Positions 8,110-17,456 of a stretch of 39,856 nucleotides of DNA are shown piece after piece. A program made the translations under genes and the position numbers. Within the stretch, counting starts at the first letter, position 1. Every line of letters begins with the position of its first letter. The stretch is from Paenibacillus phytorum. GTDB taxonomy: Bacteria; Bacillota; Bacilli; Paenibacillales; NBRC-103111. The notes under the pieces were generated by a model. It worked only from the letters and a program-made list of their open reading frames with translations. It was not told the DNA's origin and did no database searches. Where the stretch lies: NCBI RefSeq assembly GCF_013141715.1, contig NZ_WHOA01000153.1, positions 1-39,856 of the forward strand, in the 5' to 3' direction.

Positions 8110-9831
8110 TTATTTTTTGTTTAGCAGATCTGCGACTTTCGGCGCTTTCTCCAGCTCGGCCAAAATTTCTTTTCCGCCGCTATTCAAATAGTTTTGCACG
8201 TATTTATCCCATTCCTTATCGATATCGATTTGCCCGGCAATGGCCTTCAACCGGAATTCATTCACAATCGTATCCAATTGGCCTTTATATTGTTTGTTCA
8301 GATCGGCATATTTCGTTTGGTTCATCAAATCCCATTTGAAAGGTCTGATTTCCATCTTCTTCAACACGTCCGGTTTGCCGAAGAAATCACTCTTCAACTT
8401 CGTAGTTGCTTCGGAGGTCTGATAGGACGCCCGTTTGTCATCGTACGATCTGAAGTTATATGCCCAGAAGCCCATATTCCCTTCATTCTCCGGATACTCC
8501 GGCTTGACTTTTATCTCCGACTTCTCCGGAGTTCCCTGCCATGTGGATTGGGTACCGACTTCTCCGTAAAGTGTCCAGCGGGAATCGTCATCAAAGTTGA
8601 TATAATCGAAGATTTGCAGAATACGCGTCAGCTGCTCATCCGTCACCTTCTTGGAAATGTAGAAAGCATCGCCCAGCCTGTTGACTGGGGTGAAGGCGCC
8701 TTCCCCTTGCTGCCCGTTCGGGCCGATCTCGGGCGCGGTCACGAGCAATTTAACGGCGGGGTCCTTCTCCACAATGTTCGCCGGAGCGCGTCCCTTCGTC
8801 CAAGCGTCCATACCGACATAAGCAGGCTGCGCCGGATAATAACCGGCCTTGCCGAGCTTGTATTTCTCCCAGCTCTTGTTCACGTCGATCGTCGTCCACT
8901 CCGGATCGATCAAGCCTTCTTTATTCCATCTCGCCATCATCTTCAAGAACTCTTTGTACTTATCGGAAATTTCAGCGGCCGTCAGCTTGCCGTTCTCCTC
9001 CAGGTTGTAGCCGCTAGCTACCCCGTATGCCCCGAGCAGGGTGCTTCCCCAGGAAGTAAACGCGTTGTTGAACGGCAGCATGCCATACGTATCGTTTTTG
9101 CCGTTGCCGTCCGGGTCCTTCTGGGTGAAGGCCTTTAGGATTTCTTCCGTCTGCTCCAACGTATACGCCTTATCCGAGAAGTAGATCCGTTCCAGGCCGC
9201 CGCTTGTTCCAATAGGCTTAATGTCGCCCGGCGGCTTGATCCCCAGTTTCTCAAGCCAATCGAGCCGGAAGGTCGGAGCCCAAATTAAATTTTTGGTATG
9301 TCCCTGATACCCAACGAGAGTCAAATATTCGTCTTTCTTGCCCGGCGCCAAATTCATATCCCAGCCCGGAACATTCTCATCCAGCATTTTGGAATAACGG
9401 GGCGCGTATTTCTTCAGCATCTCTTTCGAGACCGTTCTCGTCAGGCCGTTTTCGTAAAATTCCAACGCCGACAGGGACTGCGCCGTAAAGGCAAACGTAT
9501 CCGGCAAATCTCCAGATGCAACCATCAGCTGCACCTGGTCTTTGTTAAACGTATCCACCTTCACGTTATTGATTTTGATGTTGTACTTTTCCTCGAGCTT
9601 CTTCTGCACCCAGTTCCCGTCTTCAATTTTCCCTCTTGTAAATGACCCGGAAAGCTTCAAGTCCAGCTTCTTGGAGAAGTCCCCCGGCGCGGGCAGCCCC
9701 GAAGCTTTGTCCCCTTGAGCCGGGCTTGTGGAATTAACGTCGGATGCATCCTTCTGACTGCAGCCTGCCGCCCCAAGAACTAAGGATCCGGCTAGCAACG
9801 CCGAATATAAAACCTTTAAGCGAATTTTCAT
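8110..9831 (-). CDS. LplA-type sugar ABC transporter substrate-binding lipoprotein
   Basis: This protein has 573 residues. The ATG at 9831 is preceded by GGGGAGG; the frame upstream of it lacks signal character. MKIRLKVLYS starts a lipoprotein signal peptide ending in the lipobox GAAGC, so the mature protein begins at a lipidated Cys near residue 24 and sits on the outer face of the membrane. Its size and sequence, including repeated YNF/DDDSRW-type segments, match the large LplA-like family-1 binding proteins of Paenibacillus, which bind oligosaccharides. It follows the LplB- and YtcP-type permeases by 45 bp and precedes the sialidases, so a sialylated or GalNAc-containing oligosaccharide is a reasonable ligand, though inferred from context only. 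Confidence 0.85.
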   Translation of the reverse strand: MKIRLKVLYSALLAGSLVLGAAGCSQKDASDVNSTSPAQGDKASGLPAPGDFSKKLDLKLSGSFTRGKIEDGNWVQKKLEEKYNIKINNVKVDTFNKDQVQLMVASGDLPDTFAFTAQSLSALEFYENGLTRTVSKEMLKKYAPRYSKMLDENVPGWDMNLAPGKKDEYLTLVGYQGHTKNLIWAPTFRLDWLEKLGIKPPGDIKPIGTSGGLERIYFSDKAYTLEQTEEILKAFTQKDPDGNGKNDTYGMLPFNNAFTSWGSTLLGAYGVASGYNLEENGKLTAAEISDKYKEFLKMMARWNKEGLIDPEWTTIDVNKSWEKYKLGKAGYYPAQPAYVGMDAWTKGRAPANIVEKDPAVKLLVTAPEIGPNGQQGEGAFTPVNRLGDAFYISKKVTDEQLTRILQIFDYINFDDDSRWTLYGEVGTQSTWQGTPEKSEIKVKPEYPENEGNMGFWAYNFRSYDDKRASYQTSEATTKLKSDFFGKPDVLKKMEIRPFKWDLMNQTKYADLNKQYKGQLDTIVNEFRLKAIAGQIDIDKEWDKYVQNYLNSGGKEILAELEKAPKVADLLNKK

Positions 9832-9876
9832 ATGAACTGCCTCCCCTATATTTGTCATATCTGCAAACAAATGAAA

Positions 9877-10749
9877 TCAACCTTTTAACGAGCCGATCAT
9901 AATTCCCTTGATGAAATATTTCTGCGCGAACGGGTAAATGAGAATGATGGGACCTATGGAAATCATGACCGTCGCAGCGCGGACATTGCTGAGAAGCAAA
10001 TTCGCGTTCGACATTCCGCCGCCGCCCATTTGTGTCTGCGACAGATCCAGGGCGACCATCATTTCCCTGACCACCATCTGCAGAACTGTCTTCTGAGGAT
10101 CACGGATATAAATCATGGCATCGAACCATGCGTTCCAATGCCCCACCGCCGCCCAAAGCGCAACAGTCGCAATGACCGGTTTGGATAAAGGGACGATGAT
10201 CTTGGTCAAAATTTTAAAATAACCGGCTCCATCTATTAGCGCTGACTCCTCAAGACCTTTATCGATCGTCATCAAGAAATTACGCATAATGATAATCGAA
10301 AACACATTAACAACTCCAGGTAAAATTAACGCAAGGCGATTATCGAGGAGACCTAAACTTTTAATTAATAAGTAATTGGGAATCAATCCCCCCGAGAAGA
10401 ACATGGTAATGAGGAAAAAGGCTGTGAAATAATTACGGTAAGGCAGATCCTTCTTGGAAAGCGGATAGGCAACCAGCAAGGTGAAGAACACAATGAGCGC
10501 GGTGCCGATTACGGTTCGAAAGATCGTATTGAGATAGGCGGAAATAATATTTTGATAGCTAAACACAAACCGGTAAGCAACCACCACCCATTGTTCCGGC
10601 CATAGATGAAAGCCAAGCGTTGACACGCCATTAGCATCCGAGAAAGAAAGAACAAGCGTTTGCCAGAACGGATATAGGACTGCAAGCGAAAATAAGCTGA
10701 TGAAAAATACAATCAACGTATCAAAAATGGACAATCGTGTTTTGAGCAT
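9877..10749 (-). CDS. YtcP-type carbohydrate ABC transporter permease
   Basis: This protein has 290 residues. Its start ATG follows AAGGAGGAAA. It has about six hydrophobic segments, starting at residue 8, and the cytoplasmic EAA-type loop EESALIDGAGYFKILTKI near the middle, which contacts the ATPase. It ends KGIMIGSLKG, a typical YtcP C-terminus. It pairs with the LplB-type permease just upstream (18 bp gap) to form the membrane channel for the LplA-type lipoprotein encoded downstream. No ATP-binding subunit is encoded in the window, so a shared MsiK/MsmX-type ATPase elsewhere is expected. Confidence 0.88.
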   Translation of the reverse strand: MLKTRLSIFDTLIVFFISLFSLAVLYPFWQTLVLSFSDANGVSTLGFHLWPEQWVVVAYRFVFSYQNIISAYLNTIFRTVIGTALIVFFTLLVAYPLSKKDLPYRNYFTAFFLITMFFSGGLIPNYLLIKSLGLLDNRLALILPGVVNVFSIIIMRNFLMTIDKGLEESALIDGAGYFKILTKIIVPLSKPVIATVALWAAVGHWNAWFDAMIYIRDPQKTVLQMVVREMMVALDLSQTQMGGGGMSNANLLLSNVRAATVMISIGPIILIYPFAQKYFIKGIMIGSLKG

Positions 10750-10767
10750 TTCCCTGTTTCCTCCTTC

Positions 10768-11724
10768 CTACCAAATGCCATGTTCGCTTCGTTTGCGGAT
10801 TATCGCATTCGCCCCCAAAATGAGGATCACGCCCACTACATTTTTGAATAAACCGACCGCGGTCGCATAGTCCAACTGAAACTGTTCAAGGCCTTTCCGG
10901 TACACGTACGTATCGATGATGTCGGCGACCTCGTAAACGACCGGATTGTAAAGGTTTAGAATCTGATCGAAACCCGCATTCAAAATATTACCCAGGTTTA
11001 GTATAAACAAGATGACGATCATCGGAACGAGCGACGGAACTGTAATATGCAACATCTTCTTGAACCGTCCGGCCCCGTCTACATCTGCCGCTTCGTAGAG
11101 ATCAGGATTGATCGAAGAAATGGCCGCCAGATAAATAATTGCCCCCCAACCGATCTCTTTCCATACATCCGTCAAAATTAACATGGGAACAAAGTAGTGG
11201 GTGTCAGATAAAAAATTGACCGGAGTCCCCCCAAGCGCATGGATGAAATAATTGATGATTCCCCTTTGAGGGGAAAGCACCTCGCCCACCATGGACCCCA
11301 GAATGACCCAAGACATAAAATGCGGCAAATAGGAGACGGATTGCGCCACTTTTTTAAACAGTACACTCTTGACTTCGTTCAGCAGCACAGCCAAAACAAT
11401 GGGAGCCGGAAAAGCCACGACCAGCTTTAACAAACTGATAATCAAAGTATTTTTAAAAGCTCGGATAAAGAGGGAATCATGAAACAAGTTCTTGAAGTGC
11501 GCAAAATCATTCCATGGGCTTTTCCAAATCCCCAAACCCGGTGAAAACTTCTTGAAAGCCACCAGAATACCGTAAAGAGGAACATAATGAAAAATGAATA
11601 ACAAAATCATCGGAAGCAGCATCATGAGGTAGAGCGCTTTCATTTTCTTTGCTTTTATCCAGTTTGCATTTTTTTTTCGGACAGATCGAATTTCAATTTC
11701 GGCTTGCTGAAGGGCGGTTTCCAT
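10768..11724 (-). CDS. LplB-type carbohydrate ABC transporter permease
   Basis: This protein has 318 residues, counting from the ATG at 11724, which has GGAGGGG about ten bases ahead; the longer frame to 11775 lacks such support. It starts with a basic cytoplasmic tail, and the first membrane helix (LYLMMLLPMILLFIFHY) is followed by VPLYGILVAFKKF, a hallmark of LplB proteins. The EAA loop is NPDLYEAADVDGAGRFKK. The protein ends RKRSEHGIW. It is the first gene of the second transporter and lies directly downstream of a cre-like site and of the sensor kinase yesM-like gene, which fits induction by the two-component system and catabolite repression. Confidence 0.88.
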   Translation of the reverse strand: METALQQAEIEIRSVRKKNANWIKAKKMKALYLMMLLPMILLFIFHYVPLYGILVAFKKFSPGLGIWKSPWNDFAHFKNLFHDSLFIRAFKNTLIISLLKLVVAFPAPIVLAVLLNEVKSVLFKKVAQSVSYLPHFMSWVILGSMVGEVLSPQRGIINYFIHALGGTPVNFLSDTHYFVPMLILTDVWKEIGWGAIIYLAAISSINPDLYEAADVDGAGRFKKMLHITVPSLVPMIVILFILNLGNILNAGFDQILNLYNPVVYEVADIIDTYVYRKGLEQFQLDYATAVGLFKNVVGVILILGANAIIRKRSEHGIW

Positions 11725-11755
11725 GGTAAAGCTGCCCCTCCTTTCCTTGGTAGTT

Positions 11756-11769
11756 TGGTAACGCTTACA
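11756..11769 (-). promoter_or_regulatory. Candidate cre site (CcpA) ahead of the LplB/sialidase operon
   Basis: On the minus strand the sequence is TGTAAGCGTTACCA, which agrees well with the CcpA box pattern TGWAANCGNTNWCA. It begins 32 bp in front of the lplB-like start codon, a position where bound CcpA would block transcription. It implies repression of the importer and the three hydrolases by preferred sugars. Binding is inferred from the match only. Confidence 0.6.
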
Positions 11770-11852
11770 CCCCAATCATAAGGAAAAGCAGCTTCGATTA
11801 GTGATACGATCTATAGATGTTGTACCACAATCTTTATATGTTTCCGCTGCTG

Positions 11853-14618
11853 TTATAGATTTGCCGGAAAGAGGATGGTTACAGTCGTACCTTCTCCGTA
11901 ACTGCTGTCGATGTTCAATCCGTAAGCTTCTCCGAAATTCAATTTGATCCGTGCATTCACATTATAAATGCCCGCCTTCTTCACCCCCGGGTCCGCAAGC
12001 TGTTTGCGAACCTCCAATAATTGTTCCTCCTGCATGCCTAATGCGTTATCCTTTACGACAACACGAATGGTTTCCTCTTGCAGCAGGCAGTAAATTTCAA
12101 TCGTCACATGTTTTCTTGTGTTCCGCGCCCCATGATGAATGGCGTTTTCAATAATCGGCTGCAGGATCAGCTTCATGGTGCCGCACGCCAGCACGCCATC
12201 ATCGATGTGCCACATACATTGAAAATTATCATACCGACATGACATGATGCCTATATAGGTTTTGGAATACTTGATTTCATCGTTCATTCGAATCATCTGT
12301 TCGCGGTTCGTAATATAACGAAATAACCGGCTAAGCGAGTTGATCATTTCGACTGCTTTGTCCACATCTTTCGTCTCGACAAGATAAATGAGATTATCCA
12401 ATGTATTGTACAGAAAATGCGGATTGATTTGTGATTGTAAGGCGATCATTTGAATTTCTTTCTTCTCGTATTCCAGTTTGACTCGTTCTTGGCCCGCAAC
12501 AAGCGTCTCATGAACCAGATCATCTATTCTTCTGACCATTTGGTTGAAATTGCGGCTCAGCAGGTCCACTTCGTCAATTCCGGATACGCGTTCCAAAACG
12601 ATGCGATGGCTTTCTCCCAGCTCGTAATCATTCAACATCTGGTTCAGTCTACTGAGCGGTTTCAGCATGCGCTGCGACATATAAAATGAAAACAGCAGCA
12701 TGAGAAGGAAAATGAGGAAGAATAGATACGAATTGCTTAAAAACAAGTCGATGACCTGCTGCTCCACATCCGAATAGTTGTACCTGGAAATGAATGTCCA
12801 AGGAACACCGCTGATTTCCTTCGTGAAGTCATAATATTTTCCCCCGTAGGATCCCTGCTGCATATGGCTTCCACTCGAAATCGGCATATCCAACACCCTT
12901 CCGATCTGCCCGGTAACAGGATGGGATACAACCCGGTATTCCCGGTCGACGATAAACATCTCACTACCGTTTTGCTTGAATTCGCCATAAAGATTGGAAA
13001 GGTATCCGCTATCCAAGTCCACCGTAATATAACCTACAATTTCCGGATATTTCTCCAGCGATATAATCGGCATTCCCAAGACGATTGAAGCATTACCGAA
13101 GTCGTCTTTGGTCAGATGATAACTGATTACCCTGCCTGATGTTTTCATTTTATTGTAAAAAGCAGGGTCCAGCTCCCCGATTTGTTTATATCGATTTGAA
13201 AATATCAAGCTGTTGGAGCGGTCATAAATACTGATGACATCCCGATTCAATCCCAAATCATGATTCTCATAAAGCAATTCTTTTTCCAACGTTTTGGTAT
13301 CCTTCGCCACGATATCATCCTGAACTGCCGTATCCAACGAAATCCTGGCCATCAGCACTTCTTTTTGATTGATATCATGTTCTAAATAACTGGCCGTTTT
13401 CTCAAACAACGAATAATGGCTCTTTTTCAAATCGTCAACCGCAATTTTGGAGGATTGCCAATAAAAGATAACCATGTAGACAATAAGCGGCAGCAATATG
13501 GTGATGATAAAATAAAGCAAAAAGCGGTCTCTAAGATTTAAGTAGCTTTTGTTCGTCTTTAATTCCCCGTAATCATTCCATTTGTCTTTGGTAAAATCAT
13601 AGGTCTTGAATAGTTTGATGACCTGATAAACCGGTTTCAGGATTTTGTTTGAAATCACCCTGGAGGACACTAGAGCAACGAATAAAGCCAACAAACAAGT
13701 GGCGGCCGTTAATTTTACCATTAAGATGAGCTGTTCATGATAAAAGTCCATCCGGTCCACATAGACCAGCTGAAACTCATTAAAAGGGATGGTCGTATAA
13801 TGAGCTTCAAGACCTTTTTCAGTGAGAAATACGAAGCCTTCTTTGGGGGCCTTTACACCTTTCAACTCATCAACAACAGATGGCCCAACCTCACCTCCAG
13901 TGAAAATCAACTGGCGGTTGGCGTCAAACAGCGATATGTTCTCGTTGTAAGGAATGGCGTCCTTCAAATAATGAGGGTTAAGCAGAATCAATATAACCCC
14001 ATTATTGACCCCATCTCTATCCATGATATTTGCGGCAAAAAACATTTGCTTATCCAACTCTTTTATCGCATTCGTCAGTCCATTTCTAGGTTCGGGCCCA
14101 GTGGGTGGGATGAGGCTTTCGGCGGCTTTCTTCAGAAGCACCAAATTACGCTCCTTCTCCAACTGGCTTCCCACTTGGATCCCGTTAAGATCGAAATCCA
14201 AATATTTGTGGTCGGAACTGAATTGACTTTGGGAAGTAATCACTAATATAGAGTCGATGAACTCGTTTTCTTGTCTACTGTTATACAAATATTTTTCAAA
14301 ATCCTTGGAAAGACGGTACTTATCGATGGAATTTGTCTCGTGATTGCTCAATTCATGAATATAGTCAGTAAGCCGCTCATTCGTCGTTAAATGGTTTAAC
14401 ATAAAATAAGTGTTGCTAAGGCTCGTGTTTAACTCAAAGGAAATTTGGTTCATTCGAGTGCTGATGACAAACTGCTTTTTTTCCTCAATAAAATGTTTGA
14501 TTTTAACAAAAAAAACACTGCTGAGTAACAATAATAAAATGAGCATAGCGCCTAAAGAAAACAACATAAGAAAATTCCGAAACGAAATCCTCCGAAATCC
14601 ATTCATCATCCGATACAT
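11853..14618 (-). CDS. YesM-type sensor histidine kinase with two sensor modules
   Basis: This protein has 921 residues from ATG 14618, while YesM relatives usually have about 600. Four membrane segments are visible at about 15-38, 296-322, 365-388 and 625-648. They enclose two separate extracellular regions of about 255 and 235 residues, the second Cache-like. A HAMP-like linker follows at 649-704. The His_kinase block QSQINPHFLYNTLDNL places the phosphorylated His near 734. The ATP-binding domain has the N-box LQPIIENAIHHGA (about 825), then KDNALGM and SYGEGTTV. The gene begins 19 bp after the yesN-like gene and presumably senses a glycan cue, or the loaded binding lipoprotein, outside the cell. 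The ribosome site is weak, so coupling to the upstream gene is likely. Confidence 0.88.
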   Translation of the reverse strand: MYRMMNGFRRISFRNFLMLFSLGAMLILLLLLSSVFFVKIKHFIEEKKQFVISTRMNQISFELNTSLSNTYFMLNHLTTNERLTDYIHELSNHETNSIDKYRLSKDFEKYLYNSRQENEFIDSILVITSQSQFSSDHKYLDFDLNGIQVGSQLEKERNLVLLKKAAESLIPPTGPEPRNGLTNAIKELDKQMFFAANIMDRDGVNNGVILILLNPHYLKDAIPYNENISLFDANRQLIFTGGEVGPSVVDELKGVKAPKEGFVFLTEKGLEAHYTTIPFNEFQLVYVDRMDFYHEQLILMVKLTAATCLLALFVALVSSRVISNKILKPVYQVIKLFKTYDFTKDKWNDYGELKTNKSYLNLRDRFLLYFIITILLPLIVYMVIFYWQSSKIAVDDLKKSHYSLFEKTASYLEHDINQKEVLMARISLDTAVQDDIVAKDTKTLEKELLYENHDLGLNRDVISIYDRSNSLIFSNRYKQIGELDPAFYNKMKTSGRVISYHLTKDDFGNASIVLGMPIISLEKYPEIVGYITVDLDSGYLSNLYGEFKQNGSEMFIVDREYRVVSHPVTGQIGRVLDMPISSGSHMQQGSYGGKYYDFTKEISGVPWTFISRYNYSDVEQQVIDLFLSNSYLFFLIFLLMLLFSFYMSQRMLKPLSRLNQMLNDYELGESHRIVLERVSGIDEVDLLSRNFNQMVRRIDDLVHETLVAGQERVKLEYEKKEIQMIALQSQINPHFLYNTLDNLIYLVETKDVDKAVEMINSLSRLFRYITNREQMIRMNDEIKYSKTYIGIMSCRYDNFQCMWHIDDGVLACGTMKLILQPIIENAIHHGARNTRKHVTIEIYCLLQEETIRVVVKDNALGMQEEQLLEVRKQLADPGVKKAGIYNVNARIKLNFGEAYGLNIDSSYGEGTTVTILFPANL

Positions 14619-14637
14619 AATAAGCCCCCCCGTGATG

Positions 14638-16206
14638 TTAGCAAGTATGGTTGGACCGAAATACAAGAGGTTTGACGCCCATCACTTTCTTAAAAATCTT
14701 ATTAAAATAAGAATGGGTAGGGAAACCGACCATAACGGAAATATCCTTTATCTTACAATCATTGTGTTTCAACAATTCCACGGCCTTACGAACCCTGACT
14801 TCATTTACATAATCGATAAAATTATGTCCGGTTTCTTTTTTGAAAATCGAACTGAAATAGGCCGGATGAATAAATAATTGCCCAGCCATATCTTCTAGGG
14901 TGATTTTTTCGGAATAGCGATTGTGGACGTGTTGTTTGGCAAGCTGTACGTAACGGTTTTTATCACTCTCCTCGACAGGAGCGTCCAAAATTCTTTCGAT
15001 TGTTTGTTTCAGCCATTTTTTCAAATCACCGAGGGAATGGGCGGCGTGTATAAACTCTAATGCCTGCTTCTTATCCAAAGAAGGCATCGGCAGCCCTTTT
15101 TCTTTGGCTTTCAATGGAAGAGACAGGATAACTTCCGAAAAGGCAATTCTGATTTCTTCTATTTTTAAACGTTTGCCTTGCTCCACAGCATCAAAAAAGT
15201 CCCGAAGACTGGAAGAAATTTCATTATTTTGGCGGGAAAGGACGGATTGCATCAATCGATCCATGATGATGTTTAAATGCTCATTTGCTTGCTCCTTGGC
15301 GTGTTCATCTGAACCTGCTACTAATAAATCTTGGTAAAAAAGAATCGAATGATGATCATCGAAGTATCTATAACTAATGGCATAGACCGCTTGATTGAAG
15401 GAAGTAGAGATCTGATCCGGTTCCTTAATCATATTGCCTACACTGATCGACAGCTCGCACTCTTTTCCAAAGCCCGACATGATCGACGCTTTCAGCAATT
15501 CGAAATAATCTTCAAGTCTCCCCTTAAGATCATATTTGCTGATCGGCCGTGTATCGTGTGCAAACAGAACTAATTGGTTACCGTAAAATAAGACCGGGGT
15601 ATGGCTTTCCTTCCAATATACCATCGTCCTTTCAGTGATAAAACTCCGAATGAACAACCCTAAGTCTTTTTCAAACCATTTTCCGAACGAACAAACGATG
15701 ATCCTCATATAATCCCGAAGCCAAGGTTCATCGTACTGATTGACGTTTTCGCCTTTGACCAGGTCAATCAACATCGATTCTTCTCGTGCACCCGGAATCC
15801 CTATCTTTTTTCCGTACTCTATTTCTTCATCTTTCTTTAACTCGATGGCGAGGCCACTCATAACGTCAACAATCTCGTCTTTCATAACAGGCTTCAATAA
15901 ATACCCTTTTACTCCGAAACGTATGGCATCCTGGGCGTATTTGAAATCATCATAGGCCGAAAGGATAAGAACTTTAATATGTGGATACGTTTCCTGGATG
16001 GCTTTGGCAAGCTCCAGACCATTCATTTCCGGCATCCGAATATCCGTCAAAACCACATGAGGAACATGCTGTTCAATAAGCTCAAGAGCTTTCTGACCAT
16101 CACTGGCGGAGCCGATGACTTGAAATCCGGTTTCATTCCATGGAAACGATGTGACCAATCTTTCCCTGATGTTTTTTTCATCATCTACTATTAGAACTTT
16201 ATACAT
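14638..16206 (-). CDS. YesN-type response regulator with AraC DNA-binding domain
   Basis: This protein has 522 residues from ATG 16206, with GGGGGCGAGG in front. Residues 1-120 are a receiver domain: the acidic pocket is in IVDDEKN, the phospho-acceptor is D55 in VVLTDIRMPEMNG, and the conserved Lys is K105 in LLKPV. A long middle region (about 150-410) has the usual poorly conserved YesN linker. The C-terminal 100 residues carry two AraC helix-turn-helix units (EDMAGQLFIHPAYFSSIFKK and KDISVMVGFPTHSYFNKIFK). It is the partner of the kinase encoded directly downstream and the probable activator of the LplB-YtcP-LplA-sialidase operon that follows on the same strand. Confidence 0.92.
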   Translation of the reverse strand: MYKVLIVDDEKNIRERLVTSFPWNETGFQVIGSASDGQKALELIEQHVPHVVLTDIRMPEMNGLELAKAIQETYPHIKVLILSAYDDFKYAQDAIRFGVKGYLLKPVMKDEIVDVMSGLAIELKKDEEIEYGKKIGIPGAREESMLIDLVKGENVNQYDEPWLRDYMRIIVCSFGKWFEKDLGLFIRSFITERTMVYWKESHTPVLFYGNQLVLFAHDTRPISKYDLKGRLEDYFELLKASIMSGFGKECELSISVGNMIKEPDQISTSFNQAVYAISYRYFDDHHSILFYQDLLVAGSDEHAKEQANEHLNIIMDRLMQSVLSRQNNEISSSLRDFFDAVEQGKRLKIEEIRIAFSEVILSLPLKAKEKGLPMPSLDKKQALEFIHAAHSLGDLKKWLKQTIERILDAPVEESDKNRYVQLAKQHVHNRYSEKITLEDMAGQLFIHPAYFSSIFKKETGHNFIDYVNEVRVRKAVELLKHNDCKIKDISVMVGFPTHSYFNKIFKKVMGVKPLVFRSNHTC

Positions 16207-16285
16207 AGGCCTCGCCCCCGTGTCATTACAGAAAATATCGTACATTTTTCCTTATTCCTGATAGACATACAATCGTACAATAAAG

Positions 16286-16323
16286 AAACCGCATAAGCCC
16301 ATCCTGCTGCGGCGCGTGCGGTT
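16286..16323 (-). terminator. Weak hairpin after the oxidoreductase genes
   Basis: AACCGCA at 16287-16293 pairs with TGCGGTT at 16317-16323. On the minus strand the stem is followed by TTTCTTTATTG, a modest T-rich tail. It lies between the second oxidoreductase (stop at 16340) and the yesN-like gene, so it could end the nan operon transcript. Confidence 0.4.
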
Positions 16324-16339
16324 CTCCCTGATCTAATTT

Positions 16340-17434
16340 TTATGGCTTGACTCGTAGCCAGGATTGCTCCTTAAGCGAGTCCATTGCGGCCTCTGCGGCC
16401 GCGATCGAAGAACGCGCTGCGGTCCCGTCGAAAAGCATGACATACTCCGGATCCACCGGCTTGCCAACGATCACATCGCGAAAAAAAGTCATTTCCAACC
16501 TCATCGGTTGCCTTAAGAAAAGAGGCGGGCGGGTTGTGGGGCTTGTATAGACAATTTTACCTTCCATTTGCCTATAGCCGTTGACTCGGTCCTCATCTTC
16601 ATCCGGTTGTCCGTTAATGCCAAACGTATCAATACCGTTTTTTGTTTTCACAACAATTTCGGATTGTTTAAAGTCAAAGAGGACAGCACCTTCCGTCCCG
16701 TTGATTTTGACAAAGTGCTCGCCCCACCGGAACCCTGAACCATACTGCATCGTGCCTAAAGTTCCGTTTGAAAATTCCATCGTCAGCAGCAAGTGATCCG
16801 GATTGCTCGAAGCGTTAAGTGCTGGATCCACGCATGAACCCGCCAATAAAACGGAAGCGGACGGACCGAGGAACGTTTGAACGAGGTCAAGCTCGTGGAT
16901 GTAATGAAACAAATACCCTCCTGTCAGTGCTTGGTCATGCTTCCAGCCGCTTCCGGATTGCTTATCCTGCCAGCCTGTCCGTTCCGCGTGCGCTACGATC
17001 GGCTTCCCGATTTCACCGGCAGCGATCAAGCGCTTGACCTGCTGAACTCCGCTCAAGAAATGAAGGATGTGTCCGGCCATCATGTGGACAGAGGCTTTCC
17101 GGCAAGCTTCAATCATTTCCTCGCAGTCGGCCAAAGATAACGCGATTGGCTTCTCGCAAAACACATGCTTGCCGTGCTGAGCCGCAAGAATGACATGTTG
17201 CTTATGAAGATGATTCGGACTGGCCACAATGACCGCGTCAACGTCATCGCGGACGACCAGCTCTTCGACGCTTGCAGCCGTTTCGCAATGCAGCTCTTCC
17301 GACAGAAGCTTGGCACTATCGTCCGCTCCCCCAACTACAGCAACCGTTCTCGTACCTTCCAATTCATTCAAAATTCTGGCGAGCTCGCCTCCGAAATTTC
17401 CGCATCCGATAACGCCAAATCTCAACAAAGTCAT
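16340..17434 (-). CDS. Gfo/Idh/MocA oxidoreductase, second of a tandem pair, NanOx/YjhC candidate
   Basis: This protein has 364 residues from ATG 17434, with GGAGGGGG in front; the frame extends upstream without support. The N-terminal Rossmann fold binds NAD(P) through GVIGCGNFGG (7-16), and EKP with its catalytic Lys follows near residue 98. The C-terminal domain carries GGYLFHYIHELDLVQ, whose HxxHELD pattern supplies substrate-side residues in this family. It shares the long block GSGFRWGEHFVKINGTEG with the gene upstream, so the pair arose by duplication. In a sialic acid locus, Gfo/Idh enzymes such as E. coli YjhC and Ruminococcus NanOx convert 2,7-anhydro-Neu5Ac to Neu5Ac, and I infer the same here at moderate confidence. 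Another sugar dehydrogenase role remains possible. Confidence 0.85.
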   Translation of the reverse strand: MTLLRFGVIGCGNFGGELARILNELEGTRTVAVVGGADDSAKLLSEELHCETAASVEELVVRDDVDAVIVASPNHLHKQHVILAAQHGKHVFCEKPIALSLADCEEMIEACRKASVHMMAGHILHFLSGVQQVKRLIAAGEIGKPIVAHAERTGWQDKQSGSGWKHDQALTGGYLFHYIHELDLVQTFLGPSASVLLAGSCVDPALNASSNPDHLLLTMEFSNGTLGTMQYGSGFRWGEHFVKINGTEGAVLFDFKQSEIVVKTKNGIDTFGINGQPDEDEDRVNGYRQMEGKIVYTSPTTRPPLFLRQPMRLEMTFFRDVIVGKPVDPEYVMLFDGTAARSSIAAAEAAMDSLKEQSWLRVKP

Positions 17435-17456
17435 CGCTTCCCCCTCCTTCGTGTCA

